Source of the DNA: Methylobacterium durans
GTDB lineage: Bacteria > Pseudomonadota > Alphaproteobacteria > Rhizobiales > Beijerinckiaceae
Assembly (NCBI RefSeq): GCF_003173715.1
Contig: NZ_CP029550.1
Span: 2,837,501 to 2,901,500, forward strand
Reading direction: 5' to 3'
DNA length: 64,000 bases
Shown here piece after piece: positions 10,882 to 18,643 of this stretch. Under the pieces are notes generated by a model. The model saw only the letters and a list, made by a program, of their open reading frames with translations. It had not been told where the DNA came from and did no database searches. The number at the start of each line of letters is the position of its first letter. Position 1 is the first letter of the stretch. A program made the position numbers and the translations under genes.

Positions 10882-11079
10882 ATGAGTGGTGACGCCCTGA
10901 CCATCCTGGCCCTAGCCACCGAGAACGCCGAGCTGCGCCTTCAGCTCGCCGAGCTACAGGATCAGCTCGTCGAGGCGGCCGTCGACGCAGGCGAACTCCA
11001 CCTTCAAGTTGAGAAGCTGCAGGCAGAGCGAGACGCATGGCGGGCTGAAGCCGAGCGCCTGCGCAGGATCGTGGCGTGA
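10882..11079 (+). CDS. Small coiled-coil protein, function unknown
   Basis: A 65-residue product starting MSGDALTILALATENAEL. Nearly the whole chain is a charged heptad-like helix (LRLQLAELQDQLVEAA, LQVEKLQAERDAW), predicting a parallel coiled coil. The ATG at 10882 is chosen because the frame upstream has a non-coding look, although no good Shine-Dalgarno is seen. I do not recognise a family. Confidence 0.5.
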   Translation: MSGDALTILALATENAELRLQLAELQDQLVEAAVDAGELHLQVEKLQAERDAWRAEAERLRRIVA

Positions 11080-11093
11080 CGCTACCATTCACA

Positions 11094-11375
11094 CTACTGG
11101 CGCCCAGCCATGAGGTCGTGCGTCAGCACGGTGAGCTTGCCAATCAGGCTCGTGATGTCGGCCGGCTTGCAGGACCACTGTGTGCCCACTGCCCCGCCAT
11201 CAGCCGATACAGAAACGACCGCCACCGAGCGGAGTTTGCCCTCGCGGGCGAAGGCGAGCTGGTCCTGCAAAACCTCGATGATCGAGGCGATGTTCTCATC
11301 CACTTCGACTGCCGCAACGTGCGGCCGAATGGCTGAGACGGACGCGCTGGCTGACGAACGTCGACCGGTGCTCAT
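11094..11375 (-). CDS. Hypothetical protein, about 93 residues
   Basis: The product runs from MSTGRRSSASASV to HDLMAGRQ. The middle (DENIASIIEVLQDQLAFARE, then GKLRSVAVVSVSADG) alternates helix and strand in a compact globular way, and the composition is that of a real gene. It is convergent with the coiled-coil gene at 10882. No family or motif is recognised. Confidence 0.55.
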   Translation of the reverse strand: MSTGRRSSASASVSAIRPHVAAVEVDENIASIIEVLQDQLAFAREGKLRSVAVVSVSADGGAVGTQWSCKPADITSLIGKLTVLTHDLMAGRQ

Positions 11376-12089
11376 AAGCTCTCCTCGCTGCGGTGGGCTG
11401 TGCGAAGTGGTCGCGAGGCTTTGTGCGAGCAGTGTGGCAGCTTAAGCTTCCGCTCCCTCCTTCCAGGACGCCTGTGACCACACGGCAACAGTATGCTGAC
11501 CCGTAGCATGGTGACCAGCATGGGGCCTGAGGGTCAGATCCTGGCTCTGGCTCAGGTAGCGATGAGAGGGATCCCCATTTCAGGCTAAGCCAAACGCGCC
11601 GAGCATTTGGGCCGAGTAGTAGGGTTTGGGCACGAACTTGCCACGATCGGGCGCCGCCTGCTCGGATAGCCCTCCGTCAAGAAGCCGGTTCACAGAAGCC
11701 GAGAGGATAATGACGGGCCTAACGCGTGCACCCGCGTCGCATCCGTTACGCTACGGCCGGTGCCTTGGTGTAGGGTTCCGGTATTTGGTGTGGCCGATTG
11801 AAATCGCTCTAGGGAAGATGATCCGTGTCGAAGATGGAGACGAATCGTTCACACTCATACGCAGCCGTGCAGCTTCCGGCTTGCGGTGCTGTCCGCACTG
11901 CTTTGGATTTTGCCCGCTCGCGTTCTTGCTGCAGTTTCTGCTGCATCGCCGTCTGCTGGTGCGGTACAAATCCAATAGCGTTAACGATTTGTTAACCATT
12001 TAATACACAGCTTCGACACGCTCGACATCTGGAGGTCTGAACCTGCGAGGGGACTTATGCGAAGCTGCCAAGCCGAAACCGCAGGCGAG
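11376..12089. other. Gene-poor stretch
   Basis: About 700 bases where no convincing gene is seen apart from one possible 45-residue ORF on the minus strand (11809-11946). Around 11965-12001 the sequence is AT-rich with repeated GTTAAC, which could be promoter DNA for the small gene at 12090. Confidence 0.3.
11809..11946 (-). CDS. Possible 45-residue ORF
   Basis: Begins MQQKLQQERERAKSKAVRT and ends FVSIFDTDHLP. The start looks like a charged helix. The frame is open for about 12 codons upstream without a better start. Support is only amino-acid composition, so it may be spurious. Confidence 0.25.
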   Translation of the reverse strand: MQQKLQQERERAKSKAVRTAPQAGSCTAAYECERFVSIFDTDHLP

Positions 12090-12275
12090 ATGCGCGTATA
12101 TCGAGCCTATAAAATAGGTTCAGATGGACGCTTCACATCTGCTCAAGTCGTTCAGGCTAAAAGCGACGCTCAGGCGATCCACCTCAGCAAGTGCTTGGCT
12201 AAGAATTGTGCGATTGAACTGTGGGAACGCGCCAGATTTCTGCGGCGCATTGAACCGACGATTGCGGCAACTTAG
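12090..12275 (+). CDS. Small conserved-looking hypothetical protein
   Basis: A 61-residue product beginning MRVYRAYKIGSDGRFTSAQV and continuing VQAKSDAQAIHLSKCLAKNC. The pattern, a strand with a short glycine turn, an alternating strand and a helix, resembles short single-domain proteins that are plentiful in Methylobacterium and Bradyrhizobium genomes. The internal ATG at 12090 is preferred over 12057 because homologous-looking sequence begins there. The function is unknown. Confidence 0.55.
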   Translation: MRVYRAYKIGSDGRFTSAQVVQAKSDAQAIHLSKCLAKNCAIELWERARFLRRIEPTIAAT

Positions 12276-12957
12276 GCGAATTTTCGTAGTCTTCGGCTGC
12301 AGAACGCATTTCACCCCGCCCCAATACTGCACGCTTTCTACGCGGTGTTTACGATTTCGGGGGCTGACGCGCGGTTGATGAGACCAAGCCAGAGCTTGGT
12401 GCGATTGAGGCCGGCATGACGATCACAGTTCTTAATCCGGTGACAGGCAGGCCGGTAACGATCCCGAAGCCCAAACCTATGCGATAGCGTCGTTACGACC
12501 GTCGTCTGCGCGCAGACGGTACCGATGCCGACGAGCGCATCAGCGCATCGCGGATGTTGGCCGGCAGGGTGCGAACCGATGGCGGCGGGCAGACCTCCTG
12601 CAGCAGGCGGACGAACGCCTCCAGCAATGGCCAATGAGAGCTGGATCGGCAGATTGGCCGAGCAGGCTGCATGCTCGTGAGTGGCATCGGCACCAGCTTT
12701 GTCAGGCGCCCTGACGCTCATCGTTCGATGGCGACCGGCGGAGTAGGTGCAGAATGAAGCGGGAGGCTTCCGCCAAGGATCCTCGCGGCCATGACATCAC
12801 GAGGCAGCTGTGACCTTTCATCCCTCTTGCGAGGAAGCCGTCAGGCGAGCGCGCCGTGCCGCGGGTATGCTCAGGCGCTTAAATTGCCGAAGCCGTCCGG
12901 CAGGCGGAGAACGAACAACGCCGATGTGAGTTGTGCATAACGGAGCTGGAGGGGACT
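12276..12957. other. Gene-poor stretch with small fragments
   Basis: No sure gene. On the plus strand a 23-codon frame at 12417-12488 (MTITVLNPVTGRP...) looks like a coding tail without a proper start. On the minus strand 12493-12693 is a weak ORF listed separately. The stretch ends in the promoter and ribosome-binding region of the gene at 12958. Confidence 0.3.
12493..12693 (-). CDS. Weakly supported small ORF
   Basis: A 66-residue frame. Only its second half (LLEAFVRLLQEVCPPPSV) has protein-like composition, and the first half is arginine- and serine-rich like an off-frame reading. It may be the tail of a decayed gene. Confidence 0.25.
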   Translation of the reverse strand: MPMPLTSMQPARPICRSSSHWPLLEAFVRLLQEVCPPPSVRTLPANIRDALMRSSASVPSARRRRS

Positions 12958-13167
12958 ATGCTGGGAAAGCTGAAGTCGCTGACAGGGATCGGTGCCTCGG
13001 GAACTCGCGCACAGCATGAGCAGAGCGCCGAGCCGTTCCAGCCTGACGCCTTCGAGTTCCCGCCCATGAAGCCACTCAGCCCGCCCGCTGCCGAGAACGA
13101 CGATCTGATGCGGCCGGTCTACGAGGCGGTGGAGCAAGACTTGCGCTCGGCGGGTCTTCTACGCTGA
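12958..13167 (+). CDS. Small hypothetical protein with strong ribosome-binding site
   Basis: A 69-residue product, MLGKLKSLTGIGAS to EQDLRSAGLLR. The start is set by a GGAGGGG Shine-Dalgarno about 6 bases before the ATG. The chain is hydrophilic, with Pro-rich middle and an acidic C-terminal helix (VYEAVEQDLRSAGL). No family recognised. Confidence 0.55.
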   Translation: MLGKLKSLTGIGASGTRAQHEQSAEPFQPDAFEFPPMKPLSPPAAENDDLMRPVYEAVEQDLRSAGLLR

Positions 13168-13194
13168 ACGCGCCCATCTGAGGGGCTACCGGCC

Positions 13195-13407
13195 TCAGGC
13201 AGTGTGCCGCTCTTCGTCCGTCACAGCCTCAACCGCAGCGATGACGTTCTCCAGCTCGGCGATCCGGCGCAGCATGCTGTCTGGCGGGAGCATAGCTCGC
13301 TCAGCTGCTTCGAGAATGAGCTCGCGCTGGTGGGCCTTCAGACGGTTAAGAAGAGCTTCGAGCTTTTGCATCGTCGAGGCTTTAGTTGGAGCGGCCCCTT
13401 TCGACAA
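13195..13407 (-). CDS. Small helical hypothetical protein
   Basis: Up to 70 residues from a TTG at 13407, or 58 from an ATG at 13371. It has two amphipathic helices (LEALLNRLKAHQRELILEAA and MLRRIAELENVIAAVEAV) joined by a short turn, typical of small helical-hairpin or coiled-coil proteins. It is convergent with the gene at 12958. The function is unknown. Confidence 0.5.
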   Translation of the reverse strand: MSKGAAPTKASTMQKLEALLNRLKAHQRELILEAAERAMLPPDSMLRRIAELENVIAAVEAVTDEERHTA

Positions 13408-13702
13408 CCGTGGTGACAGCGACTTTGCTCGCCCTCCCGATCTGAGACTTCAACGAGGCACTTGGTTGACAAAGGTTCAATCGCCTTCATGCACGTTGTT
13501 CGTGAGCCACGTTGAGATTGCTCATTTCTCGCTCACATTCCTGTCACAGCTTACAAATTTAGCTGCAAAGAACAAAAGATCATTGCGCACAATGCTTCCG
13601 TAGGCGGATTGGAATATCTGTTTTGGTATGCCATATCCCTGGCAAGCCGTCGGCGTCAGAAGTTTTGTTGACGTTTGAAGGTCTGGCAATTGGAGGCCGC
13701 CG
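13408..13702. promoter_or_regulatory. Intergenic region upstream of the MucR-type regulator
   Basis: No gene is seen. The sequence becomes relatively AT-rich between 13540 and 13650. A GGAGG sits 7 bases before the ATG at 13703. Members of the MucR/Ros family often autoregulate by binding AT-rich upstream DNA, so this is a candidate operator region; that is inference. Confidence 0.3.
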
Positions 13703-14164
13703 ATGTTGGAAGAAACGCCAGCGCAAAGCGCTGAATTTGTTGAGCTCGCCGCCGAGATTGTCTCAGCGTTTGTGGCCAACAACCCCATTCCTATGAGCGA
13801 ACTGCCTGCCGTTATCGCAAGTGTGCATGCTGCGTTGTGTGGTTTGGGGAGCGCCGCTTCCCAGACGGCTGCCGAAGAGGTGGAAAAGGCCACGCCTTCG
13901 CAGGTTCGCAAGTCGATCACGCCGGACGCGCTGATCTCGTTCATCGACGGCAAGCCCTACAAGACGCTCAAGCGCCATCTCTCGACGCACGGGCTCGACC
14001 CCTACAGCTACCGCCAGCGCTACGGCCTGCCGGGCGACTACCCGATGGTGGCGGCAAGCTACGCCGCGCAGCGCTCCGAGCTCGCCAAGTCCATTGGCCT
14101 CGGACGCCCCGGAGCACAGGCAAGCTCGGAGAGGGCGGCCCGCGGGAGCCTTAAGACCACCTGA
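13703..14164 (+). CDS. MucR/Ros-family transcriptional regulator lacking the zinc-finger cysteines
   Basis: A 153-residue DNA-binding regulator. The N-terminal half (ELAAEIVSAFVANNPIPMSE) is the family's oligomerisation part, and the C-terminal half has the Ros fold: DGKPYKTLKRHLSTHGLDPY then YRQRYGLPGDYPMVAASYA. In classical Ros/MucR the first two zinc ligands form CxxC just before the KTLKRHL helix. Here that place reads ISFIDG, so both Cys are replaced (Ser and Asp) while both His are kept. Ros homologues from Mesorhizobium that fold without zinc are known, so this can still be functional. The family represses exopolysaccharide, motility and horizontally acquired genes. The GGAGG before the ATG supports the start. 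Confidence 0.85.
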   Translation: MLEETPAQSAEFVELAAEIVSAFVANNPIPMSELPAVIASVHAALCGLGSAASQTAAEEVEKATPSQVRKSITPDALISFIDGKPYKTLKRHLSTHGLDPYSYRQRYGLPGDYPMVAASYAAQRSELAKSIGLGRPGAQASSERAARGSLKTT

Positions 14165-14675
14165 CCACTGTACGGCTCCGAGCATGTCTCGCTGCCATTG
14201 ATTCAGATGGATGGCGGGGCTGCTCACACTGCTATGCTTCAAGCTCAACTTAGCAGTGAGGGTGGCCGTGCGTTCTTGGAACAGTGAGCCGATTTGGGTG
14301 TGTCGCTTGATGGAGCGGCGCCGCAATCGCGGCCGGGCAGCGTGGGTGGTCCGATGGATCGTCTCGTCGAGCTTGGCAAAGCGTCTGGTGCAGCCTGTCG
14401 CTGACATTTAACAAGCACCCATCGGGCTCACTGTACCGTCTAACATCATCCCGTTTCAGCGGCGCTAGGATTGCCCTCCTTCGTTAGGTTGTCCGGTCAG
14501 ATCCTTGTTGCGCAAGGCTAGCGCAGCCGTGTGGAGTGCGGATGTGGGTGCGAAGCGTCTTGGTGCAGATGCCAAGGCTGCCGCAGACGTCCGCCGCAGT
14601 CAGGATTTTGGGAAGGCGGTCTCCCGTTCTCATGAAGTCAGGCCAGCCTTGCGTCGGCCACGATGAGGGGGCTGG
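14165..14675. other. Gene-poor stretch
   Basis: About 500 bases without a supported gene. The MucR frame stays protein-like for about 45 codons after its stop (ending GGRAFLEQ at about 14285), which could be a remnant or chance. Confidence 0.3.
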
Positions 14676-14882
14676 TCAGAGGCTGGCCGGTCGGAGACGA
14701 GCGGCTTGCGCCATCTCAATGAGTTCGTGGCCCGTAAGACCGCCGCTGTAGCGGGCGAGATCCTCAAACCTTCTGCCGCGAGCACTTGGTCGATAACGTG
14801 GGCTATCGCCTCTCTGCGTCCCGTCCATTAGACGGGCCTGCTGAGGCTGCAGGTTGGCCTTGGCGGCTAGGGCTGTTGGCAT
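14676..14882 (-). CDS. Small hypothetical protein
   Basis: A 68-residue product, MPTALAAKANLQPQQARLMD to MAQAARLRPASL. A GAGGAGG Shine-Dalgarno lies about 7 bases upstream of the ATG, the main support for the gene. The second half (FEDLARYSGGLTGHELIEMA) looks helical. No family recognised. Confidence 0.45.
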   Translation of the reverse strand: MPTALAAKANLQPQQARLMDGTQRGDSPRYRPSARGRRFEDLARYSGGLTGHELIEMAQAARLRPASL

Positions 14883-15095
14883 AACGGCTCCTCCTCACAA
14901 CGGCGACGAGGAGCTTAGCAAAGCTTAACCATATGAAACAGACTTGACAGTGCTTTTGGTGCGCTTCGCCAAAAGGCCCCGCCGCTTGAGGGGATCGGAG
15001 CGGCGGGGCACGCCGCGGTGTCACGACAGAGCCGATACTATTACTGAGGCTCTGGCGGGCATAAAGCTCAGCGCAGTGCAGATCGTGTGCGCATC

Positions 15096-15191
15096 ATGGA
15101 TCAGAGCGGACACCGCGACCCGCGGACGATGTTGGTCTACATTCGCCGGGCCAACGCCTTCAAGGACCGCTTGGGGAGCGAGCTTTTATGA
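15096..15191 (+). CDS. Very short ORF coupled to the downstream membrane gene
   Basis: A 31-residue frame [20 protein letters not shown]... whose TGA overlaps the ATG of the next gene (ATGA at 15188-15191). The overlap suggests translational coupling. It may be a leader peptide or the tail of a truncated gene, since the frame is open some 15 codons upstream. Confidence 0.4.
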   Translation: MDQSGHRDPRTMLVYIRRANAFKDRLGSELL

Positions 15192-15433
15192 TCCCTCGCC
15201 ACTGGACGCTGTTAGGTCTCGCGCAATGGCTGACGGGTGCAGTGGCCGCCTTGATAGGCCTTGGCGTCATCGGCTTGTACGCCTCGGGTTTGCTGCCAGA
15301 CATGGCTCTAGCCCTCATCCTGGGTGCGCTGTTCATGGCGGCGATCTGGTTTGCGGCTGACGAGGATGGTCTGCTGGCGTGGCTCGTTCGGCGCTATGAG
15401 GTCGAGCGTGATCGCCCAAGGCGGAGGGATTGA
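15188..15433 (+). CDS. Small inner-membrane protein with two transmembrane helices
   Basis: An 81-residue product, [15 protein letters not shown] onward. Two hydrophobic helices ([18 protein letters not shown] and [18 protein letters not shown]) are followed by a charged cytoplasmic tail ([14 protein letters not shown]). A GGGGAG motif lies upstream of the ATG and the start overlaps the preceding short frame. The function is unknown. Confidence 0.6.
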   Translation: MIPRHWTLLGLAQWLTGAVAALIGLGVIGLYASGLLPDMALALILGALFMAAIWFAADEDGLLAWLVRRYEVERDRPRRRD

Positions 15434-16042
15434 GGGCACGAACCGCGTCTTCCTCGATCACATTGGGCCCCGGAGATGAGCGCATTCGGGCGCTGTCGTA
15501 GGCGACAATCCGCTTACCCATCCAGTAGCCGCCATTGGAACCGTAGCGGCTGTGAACTATCAGGCGGTGCACGCAAAGCCCCTCCCCGCGGGGGGGCGGG
15601 AAGGGGCTTCGGGTCCAGACCCGCTGTCGGAAAGGTCAGGACCGAGGCTGCTACTTGGGGAGAGCAGCCATCTATATCTTTGCTGGAAATCCATTAATAC
15701 GATACTCCCAATTAGGCCAAGTTACCGTATCTTCCGAACCATGCTTCTTGCCATCTTGCGCAGCGCTATGGGAATGATCAGGCGCACACGCAACCGCGGT
15801 GGCTTGTTTGAACATGTCGAGATCTACATCGACAGGCGCCACCGCATCATGGCTCTCGACTTTCCGTAACGGGGAGACCCGGCCGCAGTATCGCTGGAAA
15901 AAGGGGCGCACCGGGCCGACGCCTGCCGCCCTGGACATGCTATCCAAGGTGCGCTCCGATGCTCTGCCGTTGGGCTTGAGCGTGCAAGCACGGCAGTGCG
16001 CAACTGCTTTGACACGCTCGCCTGCCTCAGGACGACAACGGG
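15434..16042. other. Gene-poor stretch containing a terminator-like hairpin
   Basis: About 600 bases. Short frames on both strands between 15670 and 15950 (for instance 15741-15869 plus) cannot be told apart from chance. The clearest element is the hairpin at 15576-15609. Confidence 0.3.
15576..15609. terminator. Strong GC hairpin, probable transcription terminator
   Basis: The inverted repeat AAGCCCCTCCCCGC / GCGGGAAGGGGCTT has 13 of 14 paired positions and a 6-base G loop. It lies about 140 bases after the membrane gene ending at 15433. No long T-run follows on either side, so assignment as a terminator is structural only. Confidence 0.5.
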
Positions 16043-16267
16043 ATGTGGAAGCCAGAAGTTCTCGAAACGGAACCGGTCGAAGGGGCCTTGCGGGTTGTCG
16101 TGCGCTCGCCTCACGGAGGGATAGCGGAGTTCGTTGGTCTTGTCGGCTCGTTCGTAGAGGTGGAAGGCACGACCTATCGCGTGGACTTCGCGTCTGGCTG
16201 GGACCGAGACACAGGGCGTCCGAATGAGGTTCTCTCCCTGCTCCTTACACCTGTGAAAGTCTGTTAG
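16043..16267 (+). CDS. Small hypothetical protein, beta-rich
   Basis: A 74-residue product from MWKPEVLETEPVEGALRVVV. Alternating hydrophobic segments (LRVVVRSPHGG, FVGLVGSFVEVEGTTYRVDF) suggest a small beta-barrel-like domain. Family not recognised. The start is uncertain because only a weak purine run precedes it. Confidence 0.45.
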   Translation: MWKPEVLETEPVEGALRVVVRSPHGGIAEFVGLVGSFVEVEGTTYRVDFASGWDRDTGRPNEVLSLLLTPVKVC

Positions 16268-16352
16268 GAGCTGTCTGCCTCCTCCTATGTCCCCTTTCGA
16301 TGTTCCGGGCTTGTTCTATCTCTGGGCGCTGCGGAGAAGCGGAACGAAAGAG

Positions 16353-16607
16353 ATGCCGAGGCAGCGCGTGTTCGTTGGCCCCTAGCGGCGCGACTTTCTC
16401 GACCGTGCCGAGGTCTGGCGGAAGGAGTGCATCCGCGTCCTTTCGCGAGCTCCGATCCACTCGATATTCTACGTAGCCGCCAGCGGCATCGTGGACGCGA
16501 TCGACGGACTGGCTGAGGCCGTCACGGGCGATCGGAACCATTTCCATCTGACGGCGCCGATCACACCCGGCGGGAACATTACATCATCTCCGAAAGATGG
16601 CTTCTGA
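16353..16607 (+). pseudogene. Small gene with in-frame TAG, paralogous to the fragment at 19821
   Basis: From the ATG at 16353 the frame runs 85 codons to 16607 but is stopped by TAG at 16383-16385. After it the protein is well formed (RRDFLDRAEVWRKECIRVLS) and ends with HFHLTAPITPGGN. The same tail (HFHLTAPTTPGGN) recurs at 19821-19964, so this is a repeated gene family of unknown function, and this copy appears inactivated by a nonsense codon. Confidence 0.5.
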
Positions 16608-16649
16608 ACGACAGACGCTAAAGGAGAAAGGCATCCTTCGCGTCCGGGG

Positions 16650-16850
16650 CTAGCGCATCAAGATCCGGCGCAACATCTCTTTGCCGATTCGTGGGGGTAG
16701 CCGTGCCCATTGCCTGACCGAGGCGATCCACTCCCACGCTTCTTGCTCGTCCCGAAACCTTTGGCGAGATAGCATAGTCTTTCCGTCCCGTTCGGCCTGA
16801 ACGCGGACGGAGCCTTGCTCGGCAAGCACGAGGTAGTGAGTGTCCGGCAT
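16650..16850 (-). CDS. Small hypothetical protein, separated from its upstream DNA by an IS
   Basis: A 66-residue product from MPDTHYLVLAEQGSVRVQAE. The body (QRFRDEQEAWEWIASVRQWA) reads as a helix and the start as a strand-turn-strand. The ATG abuts the 10-bp target duplication of the IS3 element at 16861-18370, so the IS now supplies all upstream DNA, including any promoter. No family recognised. Confidence 0.5.
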   Translation of the reverse strand: MPDTHYLVLAEQGSVRVQAERDGKTMLSRQRFRDEQEAWEWIASVRQWARLPPRIGKEMLRRILMR

Positions 16851-16860
16851 GACTTGACGC
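16851..16860 (+). repeat. Target-site duplication, left copy
   Basis: GACTTGACGC occurs directly before the left inverted repeat and again directly after the right inverted repeat (18371-18380). An exact 10-bp direct repeat on both sides shows that this copy inserted here by transposition and has not been rearranged since. Confidence 0.85.
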
Positions 16861-16944
16861 TGTCCGCCGTCAGCGCTCCTGAGACACATCGAGGCCCTTC
16901 ACGAACGGAGGATGGCTGGTTCATCGTAGTCCTGAGGCACGACG

Positions 16945-17319
16945 ATGAAGCAGACATCCGGACTGGCACGCAAGCCGGCAGACGCGGTGATCAAAGACAT
17001 CCGCCGGGCCACCCGCCGGCAGTTCTCGGCCGAGGAGAAGATCCGCATCGTGCTGGAGGGCCTGCGCGGCGAGGACAGTATCGCCGAGCTGTGTCGGCGC
17101 GAGGGCATCGCCAGCTCGATGTACTACGGCTGGTCCAAGGAGTTCCTGGAAGCCGGTAAGAAGCGGCTGGCGGGCGACACGGCGCGGGCGGCGACAGCAG
17201 ACGAAGTCAAGGAGCTGCGCCGCGAGGCGGGCGCGCTGAAGGAGGTTGTGGCCGATCTCCTCCTGGAGAACCGCCTGCTCAAAAAAAGCATGAGCGGGGC
17301 TGGGGACGACGAGGCATGA
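16945..17319 (+). CDS. IS3-family transposase OrfA (helix-turn-helix subunit), copy 1
   Basis: A 124-residue DNA-binding protein for the IS ends. The helix-turn-helix region is RRQFSAEEKIRIVLEGLRG to RREGIASSMYYGWSKEF, followed by a leucine-zipper-like tail (ELRREAGALKEVVADLLLEN). The stop overlaps the orfB start (ATGA). An A7G run near its end is a likely slippery site to make the OrfAB fusion. Confidence 0.9.
   Translation: MKQTSGLARKPADAVIKDIRRATRRQFSAEEKIRIVLEGLRGEDSIAELCRREGIASSMYYGWSKEFLEAGKKRLAGDTARAATADEVKELRREAGALKEVVADLLLENRLLKKSMSGAGDDEA
17281..17288 (+). promoter_or_regulatory. A7G slippery sequence for programmed -1 frameshifting
   Basis: AAAAAAAG lies in the last codons of orfA. 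A -1 slip here enters the orfB frame with no stop before the orfB ATG, giving an OrfAB transposase. This is the standard expression strategy of IS3 elements; the same site occurs in copy 2 at 59251-59258. Confidence 0.75.
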
Positions 17320-18296
17320 GGTACCCAGCCCCTGAGAAGCTGGAGATCATCCGGCTGGTTGAGCAATCCCACCTGCCGGTGCGCCGCACCCTGGAGAAGC
17401 TCGGCATCACCCGATCGACGTTCTACCGCTGGTACGACGCCTACCTGAGAGGCGGTCCCGAGGCATTGGCTGACCGACCATCCCGGCCCAGCCGGGTCTG
17501 GAACCGTCTACCGACAGAGATCCGCGAGCAGATCGTCGCCCTCGCGCTGGAGGAGCCGGAACTCAGCCCACGCGAACTGGCGGTGCGCTTCACCGACGAG
17601 CGGCGCTACTTCGTCTCGGAAGCCAGCGTCTACCGCCTGCTCAAGGCCCAGGACCTGATCACCAGCCCCGCTTACATCGTCGTCAAGGCCGCCGACGCGT
17701 TCCGCGACAAGACCACGGCGCCCAACCAGCTCTGGCAGACCGACTTCACCTACCTGAAGGTTGTCGGCTGGGGCTGGTACTACCTGTCGACGGTGCTGGA
17801 CGACTTCTCGCGCTTCATCGTGGCCTGGAAGCTCTGCGCCACGATGCAGGCCAGCGACGTCACCGCCACGCTCGATCTGGCGCTGACCGCGGCCGGGCTC
17901 GATCAGGTGCCGGTGGCGCATCGCCCGCGGCTGCTGACCGACAACGGATCGAGCTACGTCGCGGGTGACTTGGCGACATGGCTCGGCAGCCGAGGCATGA
18001 CCCACATCCGCGGTGCGCCGCGCCATCCCCAGACGCAGGGCAAGATCGAGCGCTGGCACCAGACGCTCAAGAACCGCATCCTGCTCGAACACGCCTACCT
18101 GCCGGGCGAGTTGGAGGCCCGGGTTGCCGCCTTCGTGGAGCACTACAACCACGTCCGAGCTCACGAGAGCCTGGGCAATCTCACCCCCGCTGACGTCTAT
18201 CTCGGCCGCGGCGAGGGCATCCTGCGCGAGCGGGCGCAGATCAAGCGTCAGACCCTCATCGACCGCCGCTTGCGCCACCACGCGCGGGCTGCCTAA
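17316..18296 (+). CDS. IS3-family transposase OrfB (DDE integrase domain), copy 1
   Basis: A 326-residue catalytic subunit. An N-terminal helix-turn-helix (LGITRSTFYRWYDAYLRGG) precedes the rve integrase core with the DDE triad: Asp in WQTDFTYLKV, Asp in LLTDNGSSYVAGDL, and Glu in QGKIERWHQTLKNR. It is complete and in frame. It differs from the copy-2 protein by a Gly/Ser change shortly after that helix-turn-helix (LRGGPEAL against LRGSPEAL). Confidence 0.93.
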   Translation: MRYPAPEKLEIIRLVEQSHLPVRRTLEKLGITRSTFYRWYDAYLRGGPEALADRPSRPSRVWNRLPTEIREQIVALALEEPELSPRELAVRFTDERRYFVSEASVYRLLKAQDLITSPAYIVVKAADAFRDKTTAPNQLWQTDFTYLKVVGWGWYYLSTVLDDFSRFIVAWKLCATMQASDVTATLDLALTAAGLDQVPVAHRPRLLTDNGSSYVAGDLATWLGSRGMTHIRGAPRHPQTQGKIERWHQTLKNRILLEHAYLPGELEARVAAFVEHYNHVRAHESLGNLTPADVYLGRGEGILRERAQIKRQTLIDRRLRHHARAA

Positions 18297-18370
18297 CCTC
18301 TCAACCCAGGTGGACCAGAGCCTCCGTTCCTGAGCGTCCCAGATCGTCTCAAATCATCTGACGACGGACA

Positions 18371-18380
18371 GACTTGACGC
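18371..18380 (+). repeat. Target-site duplication, right copy
   Basis: GACTTGACGC, identical to 16851-16860, directly after the right end of the IS. Confidence 0.85.
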
Positions 18381-18643
18381 GCCACAAAACTGCATCGGCG
18401 AGAGACAACATGCCCCTCCCCAAGCGCATGTATTCTCGCTTGCAAATTAAATTTCAATTGAAGCGCAGTACATTCAACCCAAAGAGCACAAAATACGGCA
18501 TTTTCTATTAAAAGTTGTGCAGATTTGGACCGTTGCGGCTTGCCTTGTGGCTCCCGGTTGAGCGGCCGGCGGGTGGCGCCCCTGTGAGACCGGTTCGCTC
18601 GCCCGCGAGGTGTGTTCCCTCATCGTGATGCTCGGCTAACCGC
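18381..18643. other. Stretch between two mobile elements
   Basis: About 260 bases without a gene; bases 18430-18520 are notably AT-rich. No element was assigned. Confidence 0.3.

Larger units (their letters stand above)
16861..18370 (+). mobile_element. IS3-family insertion sequence, copy 1 (1510 bp)
   Basis: The element begins TGTCCGCCGTCAG and ends with the inverse of TGTCCGTCGTCAG, giving 13-bp terminal inverted repeats with one mismatch. It carries orfA and orfB in the IS3 arrangement. The ends are confirmed by comparing with copy 2 (58831-60340): identity starts and stops exactly at these bases. Only two substitutions are noticed between the copies. A 10-bp duplication flanks it, longer than usual for IS3. 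Confidence 0.93.
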
